Virus record (IMG/VR): IMGVR_UViG_3300044823_000214 | Location: 1-25,511 of that record | Strand: one strand, 5' to 3' | DNA length: 25,511 bases | DNA from: a virus | Shown: piece by piece, positions 7,153-15,685 of the stretch | Position numbering within the stretch: position 1 is the stretch's first letter | How the letters are laid out: every line of letters starts with the position of its first letter | Made by a program: the position numbers and the translations under genes | Notes under the pieces: model-generated | Told to the model about the DNA's origin: nothing | What the model saw: the letters and a program-made list of their open reading frames with translations, nothing else | Databases searched by the model: none

Positions 7153-7165
7153 CTAGGAGGCTACT

Positions 7166-7936
7166 ATGGGACTGGGCATCAAATGCACGCTCACCGGGAT
7201 TGCGCAGGGCATCCCCCCGGCCCGCGGCAACTATCACCGGCAGTCGAACGTCACGACGACATGGAATGAGGTCCGCATGGGAATGCTGTTCCAAGTCATT
7301 CCGGCCACCGCGTTTGGAGGCACCAATGACGGGGCCAGTGTGGTCGAGACCGTGACGGTGGCGAGCAATCTGGACTGGATTTGCATTGGCATGATGAACA
7401 CCCGGGCGAATTCCTCCATTATCCCCGGCACCGCTGGAGCGCAGTTTGCCGGCACCGGTTATGGAGTCGTCAATGGCCAGACCGTCGCGGCCGGATCAAA
7501 TTCTGGAGGATCGTCGTCATTGACTGGAAGTTACCGGAAAATGATAACCACCAACGGAGTGACAATCATCGGTCAGGATACTGCTAGCGGTGGAGGTCTG
7601 GCCATTCTTTATGCCCAATACGCGGCGGCCAGCGGTTACAATTATGCTTCATTTTATGGCATGAAAATCGTGGTGGGTAATGCCGGCCTGTCCACCCAAA
7701 CCCTGACTATCCGTGATGGCTCGGATCTCGGACCATTTTCTCTCACTACCCAAGCATCGGTGATTCCAAAGCTGTTGGAACGTCTGACTAATGTAAGTTG
7801 GGACACATACAGCACTCCGATCGCATGGAATGCGGGCGGAGTGGCGCTGCCGCTGCCCGATTGCATCTTTGTGCGCCTGCCCTTCTACAACAACTGCCTG
7901 CGGATGCTGGCCTACGAGGCGGTCAAAATCTCGTGA
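7166..7936 (+). CDS. Unrecognised protein, inserted between the two parts of tail tubular protein B
   Basis: I do not recognise this 256-residue protein. It is rich in Gly, Ala, Ser, Thr and Asn with regular hydrophobic spacing, predicting a beta-rich virion or adhesion protein; there is no signal peptide, membrane segment or catalytic motif. It has the best ribosome-binding site in the region (TAGGAGG, 5 bases before ATG 7166). GC in its central part (about 7501-7680) is roughly 47% by hand count, clearly below the neighbouring structural genes, which suggests a separate origin. Its stop overlaps the GTG start of the tail tubular protein B C-terminal gene (GTGA, 7933-7936), so the downstream product is probably made by coupled re-initiation. 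Together with the repeat module it forms the insertion that splits tail tubular protein B. A tail-tip or receptor-binding role is possible but unproven. Confidence 0.75.
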   Translation: MGLGIKCTLTGIAQGIPPARGNYHRQSNVTTTWNEVRMGMLFQVIPATAFGGTNDGASVVETVTVASNLDWICIGMMNTRANSSIIPGTAGAQFAGTGYGVVNGQTVAAGSNSGGSSSLTGSYRKMITTNGVTIIGQDTASGGGLAILYAQYAAASGYNYASFYGMKIVVGNAGLSTQTLTIRDGSDLGPFSLTTQASVIPKLLERLTNVSWDTYSTPIAWNAGGVALPLPDCIFVRLPFYNNCLRMLAYEAVKIS

Positions 7937-8484
7937 ACATCGGGCCGGGCACGCCCAACATAGTTGACGCCATGTTCGCCGATTCGGCGGTCATGCTCAC
8001 CAACCAGATGGCCACGCACATCACGGGACTTGACCGGCTGGATGGGGAGGTGGTGGTCGTGACCATCGGGGGTCTGCTTTCGACGGGAGGCGCCAATGGC
8101 CGTTACACTGTGACCGGCGGGGCAATTGACGTGCCGGACGTGCCGACCGGCGGGGCCAATGTGGTCATTGGGTTGGACTATACAACCGTCATCGAGCCCA
8201 ACCGGCTGCCCGAGGAACTGACCAAGGCCATCGGGCGAGTGAACCTGCGCCTCTACAACAGCCTCGGGGGGACAGTCGCGGCCGGGCAGAACGCCACCGC
8301 CTTTGCCATCACCTACGACGGGACCGGAATTGCGCAGGAGGGAGGGGTCTATACCGGCGAGGTGGAACTGGACACCCTCGGCGACTACGGCCTCGACGTG
8401 CCGATTGTAATTTCCCAACCCGACCCGCTGCCGTTGACGATCCTCGCCATCGTGCCGCGCTTTGATCAAACCGGGACTCCCTGA
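7933..8484 (+). CDS. Separate C-terminal domain of tail tubular protein B
   Basis: This 183-residue protein matches the usual last domain of podovirus tail tubular protein B: DAMFADSAVML...ITGLDRLDGEVVVVTIGG corresponds to the family's DAFFVDSGL...ISGLDHLEGxTVxVLADG, followed by a short strand with VIGLDYTT and then AIGRVNLRLYNSLGG, equal to the family's RVxLRLYxxLGG. In relatives this directly follows the block seen at residues 639-658 of the upstream gene. Here it is a free-standing gene starting at GTG 7933, overlapping the preceding stop by 4 bp. No in-frame ATG occurs before the homologous region, and the frame upstream of GTG gives non-homologous sequence. The two parts probably assemble together in the tail nozzle. 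Assignment is from remembered family patterns, not an alignment. Confidence 0.78.
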   Translation: MNIGPGTPNIVDAMFADSAVMLTNQMATHITGLDRLDGEVVVVTIGGLLSTGGANGRYTVTGGAIDVPDVPTGGANVVIGLDYTTVIEPNRLPEELTKAIGRVNLRLYNSLGGTVAAGQNATAFAITYDGTGIAQEGGVYTGEVELDTLGDYGLDVPIVISQPDPLPLTILAIVPRFDQTGTP

Positions 8485-8485
8485 C

Positions 8486-8989
8486 ATGGCCGGACCTTGG
8501 CTGATTCCTATCGCACTCGCCGTTTCCGCCGCTGGCACCGCGGGAGCGGGTGTGATGCAGGCGCAGTCCTCGCGTCGGGCCGCGGCCACCGCCCGCACCG
8601 TGGCCGACTACAACGCTGCGCAGGATCAGGCGCAGGCCCGGCAGGCGGAAATCGACGCACAGGAGAACATCCGCCGGCAGCGCGATGCCAACAAGACCTA
8701 CCTTTCCAAGCAGCGGTCCGCGATGGCGGCAGCCGGCGTGCTGGAGACGGGCAGCGAACTGGACCTGCTTGCCACGACCGCCGGGCGCATGGAGCAGGGG
8801 ATTCAGGATCAGTGGCGCGGGACCGAAATCGGCACCCAGAACCTCTATGCCGCCGCCAAGGTGGGACAGCTTGAAGGCTACGCGCAGGCTGACTACTACT
8901 CCAGTCAGGCCACAGCCTCGCTGTTTTCGACCGGGGCCAAACTGGCCGATACTGCCTTCAGGGCCCAAGACGAGGGGGTTTTCGGATGA
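8486..8989 (+). CDS. Internal virion protein, T7 gp14-like
   Basis: This 167-residue protein has a hydrophobic N-terminal segment (WLIPIALAVSAAGTAGAGVM, about residues 5-24) followed by a long Ala/Gln/Arg/Asp-rich helix (QSSRRAAATARTVADYNAAQDQAQARQAEIDAQENIRRQ) and a C-terminal part with QNLYAAAKVGQLEGYAQADYY. This is the usual layout of the smallest ejected core protein in T7-like phages, thought to form a pore in the outer membrane during DNA entry. It is the first of three size-ordered core protein genes, as in T7 (14, 15, 16). ATG 8486 follows the previous stop by one base, and its own stop overlaps the next ATG (8986-8989). Confidence 0.72.
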   Translation: MAGPWLIPIALAVSAAGTAGAGVMQAQSSRRAAATARTVADYNAAQDQAQARQAEIDAQENIRRQRDANKTYLSKQRSAMAAAGVLETGSELDLLATTAGRMEQGIQDQWRGTEIGTQNLYAAAKVGQLEGYAQADYYSSQATASLFSTGAKLADTAFRAQDEGVFG

Positions 8990-10581
8990 GCAATATCCCC
9001 GCTGTCCCGGGCGCCGAGTCCGCCCAGACGCCTTCCAACCGCCCCAAGCTGGATATGGGGGCCATGACTGCTCCGGCGCGCGGGCGCATGGCCATTGCCG
9101 GGGCGGTGGGCCAGTTGGGCGACGTGGCGGGGCAATTTGCCTTCAAGATGCAGGAGGCGCGCAACAGCGCGGCCATCTCGCACGCGGACTTGGTGATGAG
9201 CAAGGCCAAGGACGATTTCCAGCAGTACATGGCGCAGAACCCGGACGACTGGAAGAATTGGGGCGCCAAGTGGGAGGACACGGCAAACTCGGCGCGGGAC
9301 AAGGTTTTCACGGACATGGACGGGCGCACGGTGTCCCCCGTGGTGCGTCGCCGGCTGGAACAGGCTTTCCCGGCGTGGAACCAGATGGTCGGCTCCGAGG
9401 TGGGCATGGCCTCGACCAAGGCGGAAATCGGCGACATCCGCAGCACGGTCAATCTGGCGGCCACCCTCGCCGCCCAACAGGGCAACGAACCGAAGGCGAT
9501 TGAGACGTGGAACAGCCCGGCCGCCAAGCGCGCCTTCCCCGAGGCGGAACGCAACGCCAATCTGGAGCAGGTGGGGCAGGTGGCCGACCTTGCGGCGGCC
9601 GTCAACGGCATCAACGCCAACCCGGCGGCGACGCTCTCCGATCTGGAGGACAAGACCGACAAGGGCAATTACCGAAACTTCAAGCGGCTCACGGAGGAGC
9701 AGCGGTATTCGTTGGTGGGCGAGGCGCGGGAGCGCGTCAACCAGCAGCAGGGCGAAAATCTGCAAGGCTTCATCGACCGCGTGGCGACCAACCCGATGAG
9801 TCCGCCCGGCGATGCCGAGCTGCAGCAGGCGGTCAAGGCCAAGGCCATCACCGCCCGGGGGGCCAACAGCATCCGGGCGCTCGTCAAGAAATCCAATATC
9901 GAGGAGTCCCCCGACTGGGCGCTCATCCTCGACATGCAGGTGCACGACCACGATTTCACGACCGACCCCGAGCCGGAGAAGAGCGCGAGGGAGTTCCGCG
10001 ACGAGGCGGCGGCGCTGCCGATTGCCCTGCAAAAGCCGATTCAGGATTTCCTTTCGACGCGGATGAAAGAAGCCCGCGCCAAACAGGCCGCGGATCCAAC
10101 CGGCACCGGTCCGTCTGTGATTGCGGAGATGGACCGGGAAGATAGGTCCAATGGTGCTTTTCTTCCTTCCTTCACTACCCCAGCCACGACAGGAGGCTTT
10201 TTGTGGTCTAGCTATGTCAAGCCCGGAACAGTTCAGAAACCGCCTAAATTGTCCGTAGTTAGTTCAAAGGACATGACTGATGCGCAGGTGCAAGAGTGGT
10301 ATGGCGAAGGGATGACGGTCAAGAAGTTGCTTTACTCAGAGCAACTCCACTATGCCAAATACAAAGACCGGATGCGAGCCATCGAAAAGGCGCACCCGGA
10401 TTGGACCGTGGAGCAGTTGTTGCGGGCGAGACATGAGCTTTTGCAGACGGATTCCACTATACGCGCCGGGTCGGGAAATTCATCCGGCCAACCAATTCCT
10501 CCGGTTGAGGGCAAAATTTATGTCGATGGAAATGGTAATCGGGCGATGTGGAAAGATGGTCTTTGGCAGGAAGTGAAGTGA
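8986..10581 (+). CDS. Internal virion protein, T7 gp15-like
   Basis: This 531-residue, mostly helical, hydrophilic protein lies between the gp14-like and gp16-like genes. It has no membrane segment and no catalytic motif; it contains stretches typical of ejected core proteins (QLGDVAGQFAFKMQEARNSA, KAKDDFQQYMAQNPDDWKNW, RRRLEQAFPAWNQMVGSE). In T7 such a protein forms part of the periplasmic channel for DNA entry. The C-terminal third (from about nucleotide 10100) changes character: GC drops to about 51% by hand count for 10141-10320, and the segment before it ends in AKQAADPTGTGP, like a domain boundary. The last residues (GKIYVDGNGNRAMWKDGLWQEV) look like a small separate beta motif. Start overlaps the previous stop (ATGA). 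Confidence 0.72.
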   Translation: MSNIPAVPGAESAQTPSNRPKLDMGAMTAPARGRMAIAGAVGQLGDVAGQFAFKMQEARNSAAISHADLVMSKAKDDFQQYMAQNPDDWKNWGAKWEDTANSARDKVFTDMDGRTVSPVVRRRLEQAFPAWNQMVGSEVGMASTKAEIGDIRSTVNLAATLAAQQGNEPKAIETWNSPAAKRAFPEAERNANLEQVGQVADLAAAVNGINANPAATLSDLEDKTDKGNYRNFKRLTEEQRYSLVGEARERVNQQQGENLQGFIDRVATNPMSPPGDAELQQAVKAKAITARGANSIRALVKKSNIEESPDWALILDMQVHDHDFTTDPEPEKSAREFRDEAAALPIALQKPIQDFLSTRMKEARAKQAADPTGTGPSVIAEMDREDRSNGAFLPSFTTPATTGGFLWSSYVKPGTVQKPPKLSVVSSKDMTDAQVQEWYGEGMTVKKLLYSEQLHYAKYKDRMRAIEKAHPDWTVEQLLRARHELLQTDSTIRAGSGNSSGQPIPPVEGKIYVDGNGNRAMWKDGLWQEVK

Positions 10582-10584
10582 CCG

Positions 10585-13500
10585 ATGGCTTTCGATCCAG
10601 CAACGGCGGTTCCCGAAAGCCCGGCGACCTTCAACCCGGCGACCGCCAAGTCGGCGGAGGAGGGATGGAATCCGTTTACCCAGCCGGATTTTGCCCGGCG
10701 GATGACCCAATTAAGTGAGAACATGCCGACGACCCATTGGGGGTTGATCAAGCGCAACTTCTCCATGTTATCGGAGTTTGCCCAAAAGCCGATTGCAGAA
10801 CTGCCCGACCTTCCGGCCATGCCCGACGTGCCGGGGATGTTGCAGTATAATCCCGCGCTTTGGGGCGGAGTTTATCGTGGGGCAATCAAACCACTCATTG
10901 AGGGAGTGGAAAGTCCGCTGGGGATTGCCACTTTGGGAATTTTCGGAGAAATGCGCGCCGCTGCAAAACTTGGTTCTCCCGGCGCTATCCGAGCCTATAA
11001 ATCAATGGTAGGGGGGTTCTGGGCTTTGATGACTGGGCAGACAGTAATGCAGACGCCGGACGTGATTAAGACTATAAAAAATCCTGCGGCTACTCTTGAG
11101 GACAAGGTTAGTTCGGTGGCTGGAGCCGCTTCATCGGCTTCGATGGCAGTGGTCGGTGCGCTGGGGTTGGTCGAGCAATTTCATCCCGATACCTTGCCGG
11201 CAATCGAAGGGAAGAACATCGCAGAAGTACCCCCGATTTTACGCAGTCATGCCGAAGCGGCTCTTACCCCCCAAGCCAAAGCCGCGCTTGAACTGGCTGC
11301 CGACACGATTGAGCGGGCCACCACGGCGACGGAAGAACCCAAGCCGATGCCTGCCGGTGCGGTCTATTTAGGGAAGAAACCTTTGGTGATGGAGGGGGAA
11401 CCCCCTGTTGACCAATGGCAGATTGACCAGACGCCCGATTCTCCCCGGGGCCGTACCGTTGACCGGGCGACGCTTGAAAAAGAAGGCTATGTGGTCCCCG
11501 ATGAACCCGGTGCGCCGGGAACGGTGCCGCCGATGCCGGGAGAACCAGTGACCTGGGGTCCAATTCCGGGGCAGGCAAAAGAACATGTGTTTGGGCAGGA
11601 AGTGCCGCTGACCTTCGACCCGCAGAAGGCGGTTCCTGAAATCGCGGAACTTCGCCGTAAGGCCACGGTTTTTGCCGCCAAGATGGCAGATAGCGAAAGT
11701 GCGCTGGACGCGACCGCGATCAAATCCAACCTGCTGGATATGGCCAAGGGGTTGCCACCGGCCGAACGCGGCCGTTTTTCACAGGCCATCGCCAACGCAA
11801 TGGAACGCCCCGTGATCGGCAAGCCCCGGGAGGGTATGTATCGCAACGCCATGACGGTGATGTTTCGGATGCTCAACCGCGGAGATGAGATTCAGCGCAA
11901 TGGCATCATCGCCGACATTCAAGGGACGATGCAAAAGGCGTTGGATTCGCCAAGCGTGGACGTGGCCTATAAGCGGAAGATCGAGCAGGTCTTGCAGCGC
12001 GTGGCTTTCAAAGGTATTACGGACGTTACCCGGAGTTCGCTAGAGGGGACGCGGGAATACATCGCCTCCAAGGGAGATGCGCATGGCGTGCCGGATGATG
12101 TGGTGCACAAATTGGAGCAGTTAACCAAGACGCCGGCGCGGGAATTGCCGCTCAACGTCCTTGAATCGCTGCGTGAGCAGGTGGATTCGCTGGTCCGGCT
12201 AGGTAAAACCACCGTGCGCAGCCGTCAGGCGCTTTACGATCTTGAGCAGGGAAGGCTGGCGGATGAAATCAAGGCTGGCAACGCCAGCGCTCTTGACGAG
12301 CGGACCGTGACGCGCACGCCCGGCGAACAAGTCTCCCTTCCGGTGCGGGTCAGCCGGGCGGTCGAACAGAAAGTGGTCAAGGGGTTGGACTACGCCCAGA
12401 AGATTGAGCGGTCGGTCTTGGTGCGCGACGTGATGCTGGATATTCTGGATGGTGACGCCAACTACACCGGACCGCTCAACAAGATTTTCGGGGGTCGGAT
12501 TGACGCCGATTACAATGCGGAAATGAATCTGCGGCGGTCGCTCCATGAACCACTAGAGAAGGTGCTTGAGCGCCAGAAGTTTTCGGACGTGGAACTGGAG
12601 CGGATCAGCATCTATGCCATCGCCCGGGAAAAGAACGGCGTGCAGCGGTTACTCGATAGCGGCGTTTCTCCCCAGACCATCGCCAGCGTCAACGAGACCA
12701 TCACGCAGAAGGAACTGAAATTCTACGGGACGGCGCGACAGTTGTTCGACGAGACCGTTTACCCGGCGCTCAAGAAGTTCATGCGGGACAACTACAATGT
12801 GGAGGTGGCCAAGGTGGATAACTACTGGCCGTTCCAGCGTGACTATACGTTGGTTGAACCCAACCTCAAGACGCCAGAGTTGAAGGCGGCCAAGGGTGAT
12901 GAAATTGGCTTTGACGAAATGGCCACATGGCGCTCGCTGGAGCAGGATTTCATCCCCCGGTCCACCACCAAGACAGAGCAAGGCATGACGATTGCAAGGC
13001 TGCCCGAGGCGCATGGCGCGGTTCGGCTTAACGCCGTCGATGTGATCGACCGCCATTTGCGTCAGGTGGCGCATTTACTTTCCTATCAGCGGGACATGAA
13101 GATGCTGGGGCAGATCGCCCGGGAGGATTGGTTTGGTGAACGGTATGGCAAGTTGGGCCAGAAATATGTGCTGGACCTGCTGGACACGGTTTCCCGGGAT
13201 TCGGCGCCTGCCGCAGCCACTCGCACGGCATGGATAGACTGGCTGACCAAGAATACTTCCGTTGGAATCATCGGCCTGCGCCTGCTTTCCCAGATGAAGC
13301 ACGCGCCCAACGTCGCCTTTTCGTTTTTGAAAAACGTGCGTCCCGACTACATGATCCGGGGATATGCCGAGGCGTTGAGCAGCGAGGGTCGCGCTTTTGT
13401 GCGAAACAATTTTGCCGAGATCAACCAGCGGTTTGGCGGAGAGCCGGCGATTGCCGATGTGGCCAATGGAAACCTGTGGCGCAAGGTGCAGGGCTCATCC

Positions 13501-14268
13501 TTCTTCTTGGAGCGGGCGCTCGATTCCTTGGACGCCCGGGCCGCGGTGCTGGGCCGATACTTTCAGGAACTTGAGAACCGTGGCATCGATTCCAAAAACT
13601 ATTCGGGCCTTCCGGTGGATAAAGAGGCGCAGCGAATGGCCGTCCTGATCTCCCGGCAGGCGGTCACCTCGCCGTTACGTAAGGACATTCCACAGGCGAT
13701 TTCCCGTGGCGCCCTGACCGGGAAGCAAATGTCGTGGGCGCGGGCGCTGTTTCAATTTCAGAACACCATGTTGCGACAGTATGGGTTTGTCCGGCATGAT
13801 ATTTGGGACTTGGGATTGAAGAAACTCAACCCGTCTCAATTCGCCACCGCCACGCTGGCATTCCTGTCCATGCTCGCGGGTGAAACCTTGATTGTTGAAA
13901 CTAACCGCAAGCTGATTGGCGCCGCTTCCACAAACAAAGAGGAGGAGAGTTTTGCCAAGGGGATGGCCACGGAGGCGTTGCGGCGGGTGCCATTCGCGGG
14001 CAACCTGGTCACTGCAGCCACCTATGGCGATACCGGAATGCCAGTGGTGGACACAATGGTTGGAGGAATCAGGGCCGGCGGGAAACTCGTCACCCAGAAG
14101 GGCCAATTTGGCCAGAAACTTAGCCAACGTGAAGCCGCCAAGGCCAAAGTGGATGTAGCTGCTTTTGCCGGCGAAGTGACCGGCATCCCCGGAGCCTCGA
14201 CCGCCGCGCAGATTTACAAGAACAAGATCATGCCCAAGCGCAACGCCTTCACCCTGCGCGCCCAATGA
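10585..14268 (+). CDS. Large internal virion protein, T7 gp16-like
   Basis: At 1227 residues this is the largest gene of the window and stands where T7 has gene 16, whose product is ejected and helps thread DNA through the inner membrane. Visible features: a Pro/Ala-rich N-terminus; hydrophobic helices around residues 110-130 (PLGIATLGIFGEMRAAAKLG), about 140 (GGFWALMTG) and about 185 (ASMAVVGALGLVEQF); a Pro-rich linker (about 300-330); a long helical middle; VDNYWPFQRDY near residue 744; and a last hydrophobic helix (FATATLAFLSMLAGETLIV, about 1086-1104) before a basic end. I do not see a convincing lytic transglycosylase domain of the kind found in T7 gp16. The first 700 bases are lower in GC than genes further left. 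ATG 10585 follows the previous stop by three bases. Identification is by size, layout and synteny. Confidence 0.72.
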   Translation: MAFDPATAVPESPATFNPATAKSAEEGWNPFTQPDFARRMTQLSENMPTTHWGLIKRNFSMLSEFAQKPIAELPDLPAMPDVPGMLQYNPALWGGVYRGAIKPLIEGVESPLGIATLGIFGEMRAAAKLGSPGAIRAYKSMVGGFWALMTGQTVMQTPDVIKTIKNPAATLEDKVSSVAGAASSASMAVVGALGLVEQFHPDTLPAIEGKNIAEVPPILRSHAEAALTPQAKAALELAADTIERATTATEEPKPMPAGAVYLGKKPLVMEGEPPVDQWQIDQTPDSPRGRTVDRATLEKEGYVVPDEPGAPGTVPPMPGEPVTWGPIPGQAKEHVFGQEVPLTFDPQKAVPEIAELRRKATVFAAKMADSESALDATAIKSNLLDMAKGLPPAERGRFSQAIANAMERPVIGKPREGMYRNAMTVMFRMLNRGDEIQRNGIIADIQGTMQKALDSPSVDVAYKRKIEQVLQRVAFKGITDVTRSSLEGTREYIASKGDAHGVPDDVVHKLEQLTKTPARELPLNVLESLREQVDSLVRLGKTTVRSRQALYDLEQGRLADEIKAGNASALDERTVTRTPGEQVSLPVRVSRAVEQKVVKGLDYAQKIERSVLVRDVMLDILDGDANYTGPLNKIFGGRIDADYNAEMNLRRSLHEPLEKVLERQKFSDVELERISIYAIAREKNGVQRLLDSGVSPQTIASVNETITQKELKFYGTARQLFDETVYPALKKFMRDNYNVEVAKVDNYWPFQRDYTLVEPNLKTPELKAAKGDEIGFDEMATWRSLEQDFIPRSTTKTEQGMTIARLPEAHGAVRLNAVDVIDRHLRQVAHLLSYQRDMKMLGQIAREDWFGERYGKLGQKYVLDLLDTVSRDSAPAAATRTAWIDWLTKNTSVGIIGLRLLSQMKHAPNVAFSFLKNVRPDYMIRGYAEALSSEGRAFVRNNFAEINQRFGGEPAIADVANGNLWRKVQGSSFFLERALDSLDARAAVLGRYFQELENRGIDSKNYSGLPVDKEAQRMAVLISRQAVTSPLRKDIPQAISRGALTGKQMSWARALFQFQNTMLRQYGFVRHDIWDLGLKKLNPSQFATATLAFLSMLAGETLIVETNRKLIGAASTNKEEESFAKGMATEALRRVPFAGNLVTAATYGDTGMPVVDTMVGGIRAGGKLVTQKGQFGQKLSQREAAKAKVDVAAFAGEVTGIPGASTAAQIYKNKIMPKRNAFTLRAQ

Positions 14269-14399
14269 GCGAACGACCGACAGAGGACTTGCTGGCAGAC
14301 CCCGCCGAGACGGGGAGGCATGGTTGCCTGTTGCCGGAGATTGAGGATGACCAAGGCCACTGCGATGCCGCCTCCGAGGAGGAGGAGGAGGAGGACTAG
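14265..14399 (+). CDS. 44-residue acidic peptide ending in Glu6-Asp
   Basis: ATG 14265 overlaps the stop of the large core protein (ATGA, 14265-14268) and the frame runs to TAG 14397-14399. The peptide starts MSERPTEDLLADPAETG and ends ASEEEEEED; it has two Cys (residues 21 and 33), two His and about a third acidic residues. The six Glu codons are all GAG, so the stretch 14376-14393 is also a run of Shine-Dalgarno-like GGAGG for the ATP-grasp gene that begins at 14408. It may be a real small protein, a coupling leader, or a substrate of the neighbouring ligase; the sequence cannot decide. The junction type (ATGA) is the same as at many real gene pairs here, which supports translation. Confidence 0.5.
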   Translation: MSERPTEDLLADPAETGRHGCLLPEIEDDQGHCDAASEEEEEED

Positions 14400-14407
14400 G
14401 GTTGACC

Positions 14408-15673
14408 ATGAAGTATCCCGACGAAACCGTGATGGTGGTCTGCAACCCGCTTTTTGTCTCGCAGGCGGCGCGGCTGGCGCGCGACTTCGGGCACGTCCTG
14501 CTGCATGTTCCGCCCCACGGGAGTTTCGTGACCATGAACGCCGGCATGGTGGGCCACGGGTTGCCGGGGGTCGAGCGAGTCGAATCCATCTTCTGCCCGC
14601 AGTTTGACGAAATCGGCACGTTCGTTTTCGCCGATCTGGGCTTTGCCGACGTGCAGACCTACCTTGAATCCATCGGCAAGAACGTGTGGGGCTCGCGGCA
14701 GGGCGAGGAACTGGAGTTGCACCGCGAGTTGTGCAAGCAGGCGATGGAGGGGGTCGGGCTGCCGGTCCAGCCGTGGAAGAAACTGACCGGCATGGATGAC
14801 TTGCGCGCCCACCTCAAGGCGCACCAAAACCAGTACGTCAAGATCAACCAGTGGCGGGGCAACTTCGAGACCTTCAAGAGCGCCAACTACGAGCTGTCCC
14901 GCGTCAAGCTGGACGAGATCGAACATGGGCTGGGTGGCTTCCGCGACCTTGCGGAGTTCATCTGCGAGGACGAGTTGCCCGACTGCGTGGAGGTGGGCAT
15001 TGACACTTACATCATCGACGGCCGCTATCCCGCCTCGACCCTACTCGGCATCGAGGTCAAGGACTTGGGTTTCTGCGGGCAGTTCATGGAGTGGGGGAAG
15101 ATTCCCGAACCCGTCCGGCGGTGGAACGAGAAGATGGCCCCGCTGCTGGGGCAATACGGCTACCGCGGGCCGATCAGCAACGAGAGCAGGATTGGGCGCG
15201 ACCTTGAACCCATCATGATTGATGCCACCTGCCGCAGCCCCTGCCCGCCGTCCGAGTTGTGGCAGGAGCTTTACACGAACCTGCCGGAGATCATCCACGA
15301 GGGCGCGCGGGGCAACGTGGTGGACCCAAAGCCGGCGGCGAAGTTTGGCGTCGAGGTGATCATGAAATCCTCGTGGGCGGAAAAGAACTGGCAGCCGGTG
15401 GCCTACCCGGAGGAATACGCGAACCAGATCAAGCTGTTCAACGCGGTGGACGTGGACGGGACCCATTACGTCGTGCCGCAGGACGAGGAATTGCAGGAGA
15501 TCGGCGCCGTGGTGGGCTGGGGCGACACGCTGGAGGCGGCGGTGGATCACATGCAGGAGGCGGCTGACGCAATCGAGGGCTTCGGGATTCAGATTCCAGA
15601 AGGCTCCATTGACAAGGCACGGGAACAAATGGAAGAACTTGCCGATTTTGGGCTGAAGCTGTTTGAGGAATAA
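14408..15673 (+). CDS. ATP-grasp enzyme, PurD-like architecture
   Basis: This 421-residue protein has an ATP-grasp layout. An N-terminal Rossmann-like part (VMVVCNPLFVSQAARLARDF, residues 8-27) leads to a segment like the one before the ATP site of glycinamide ribonucleotide synthetase: IGKNVWGSRQGEELELHR...GVGLPVQPW (89-123). YVKINQWRGNFETF (143-156) carries the expected ATP-binding Lys. EVGIDTYIIDG (195-205) gives the Glu/Asp of the adenine side. PIMIDATCRSPCPPSE (268-283) occupies the place of the metal-binding E-x-N-x-R motif, with Asp and Thr substituted. GAVVGWGDTLEAAVDHMQEAADAI (366-389) resembles the PurD C-terminal domain. The first 60 residues lack the Gly-rich start of true PurD, so the substrate may differ. 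ATG 14408 is preferred; TTG 14402 in frame is possible. Such an enzyme would form an amide or related bond using ATP. Confidence 0.7.
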   Translation: MKYPDETVMVVCNPLFVSQAARLARDFGHVLLHVPPHGSFVTMNAGMVGHGLPGVERVESIFCPQFDEIGTFVFADLGFADVQTYLESIGKNVWGSRQGEELELHRELCKQAMEGVGLPVQPWKKLTGMDDLRAHLKAHQNQYVKINQWRGNFETFKSANYELSRVKLDEIEHGLGGFRDLAEFICEDELPDCVEVGIDTYIIDGRYPASTLLGIEVKDLGFCGQFMEWGKIPEPVRRWNEKMAPLLGQYGYRGPISNESRIGRDLEPIMIDATCRSPCPPSELWQELYTNLPEIIHEGARGNVVDPKPAAKFGVEVIMKSSWAEKNWQPVAYPEEYANQIKLFNAVDVDGTHYVVPQDEELQEIGAVVGWGDTLEAAVDHMQEAADAIEGFGIQIPEGSIDKAREQMEELADFGLKLFEE

Positions 15674-15685
15674 GGAGAATTTATT
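15672..15685 (+). promoter_or_regulatory. Shine-Dalgarno AAGGAG with ATT as probable start codon
   Basis: AAGGAG (15672-15677) lies directly after the previous stop, with 5 bases to ATT at 15683. No ATG, GTG or TTG in the fibre frame is near this site; the first conventional start, GTG 15707, is 29 bases away from it. The added N-terminus (ITTTNTDKVTVTD) reads as natural protein continuous with what follows. ATT starts are rare but known (infC of E. coli). Confidence 0.5.
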
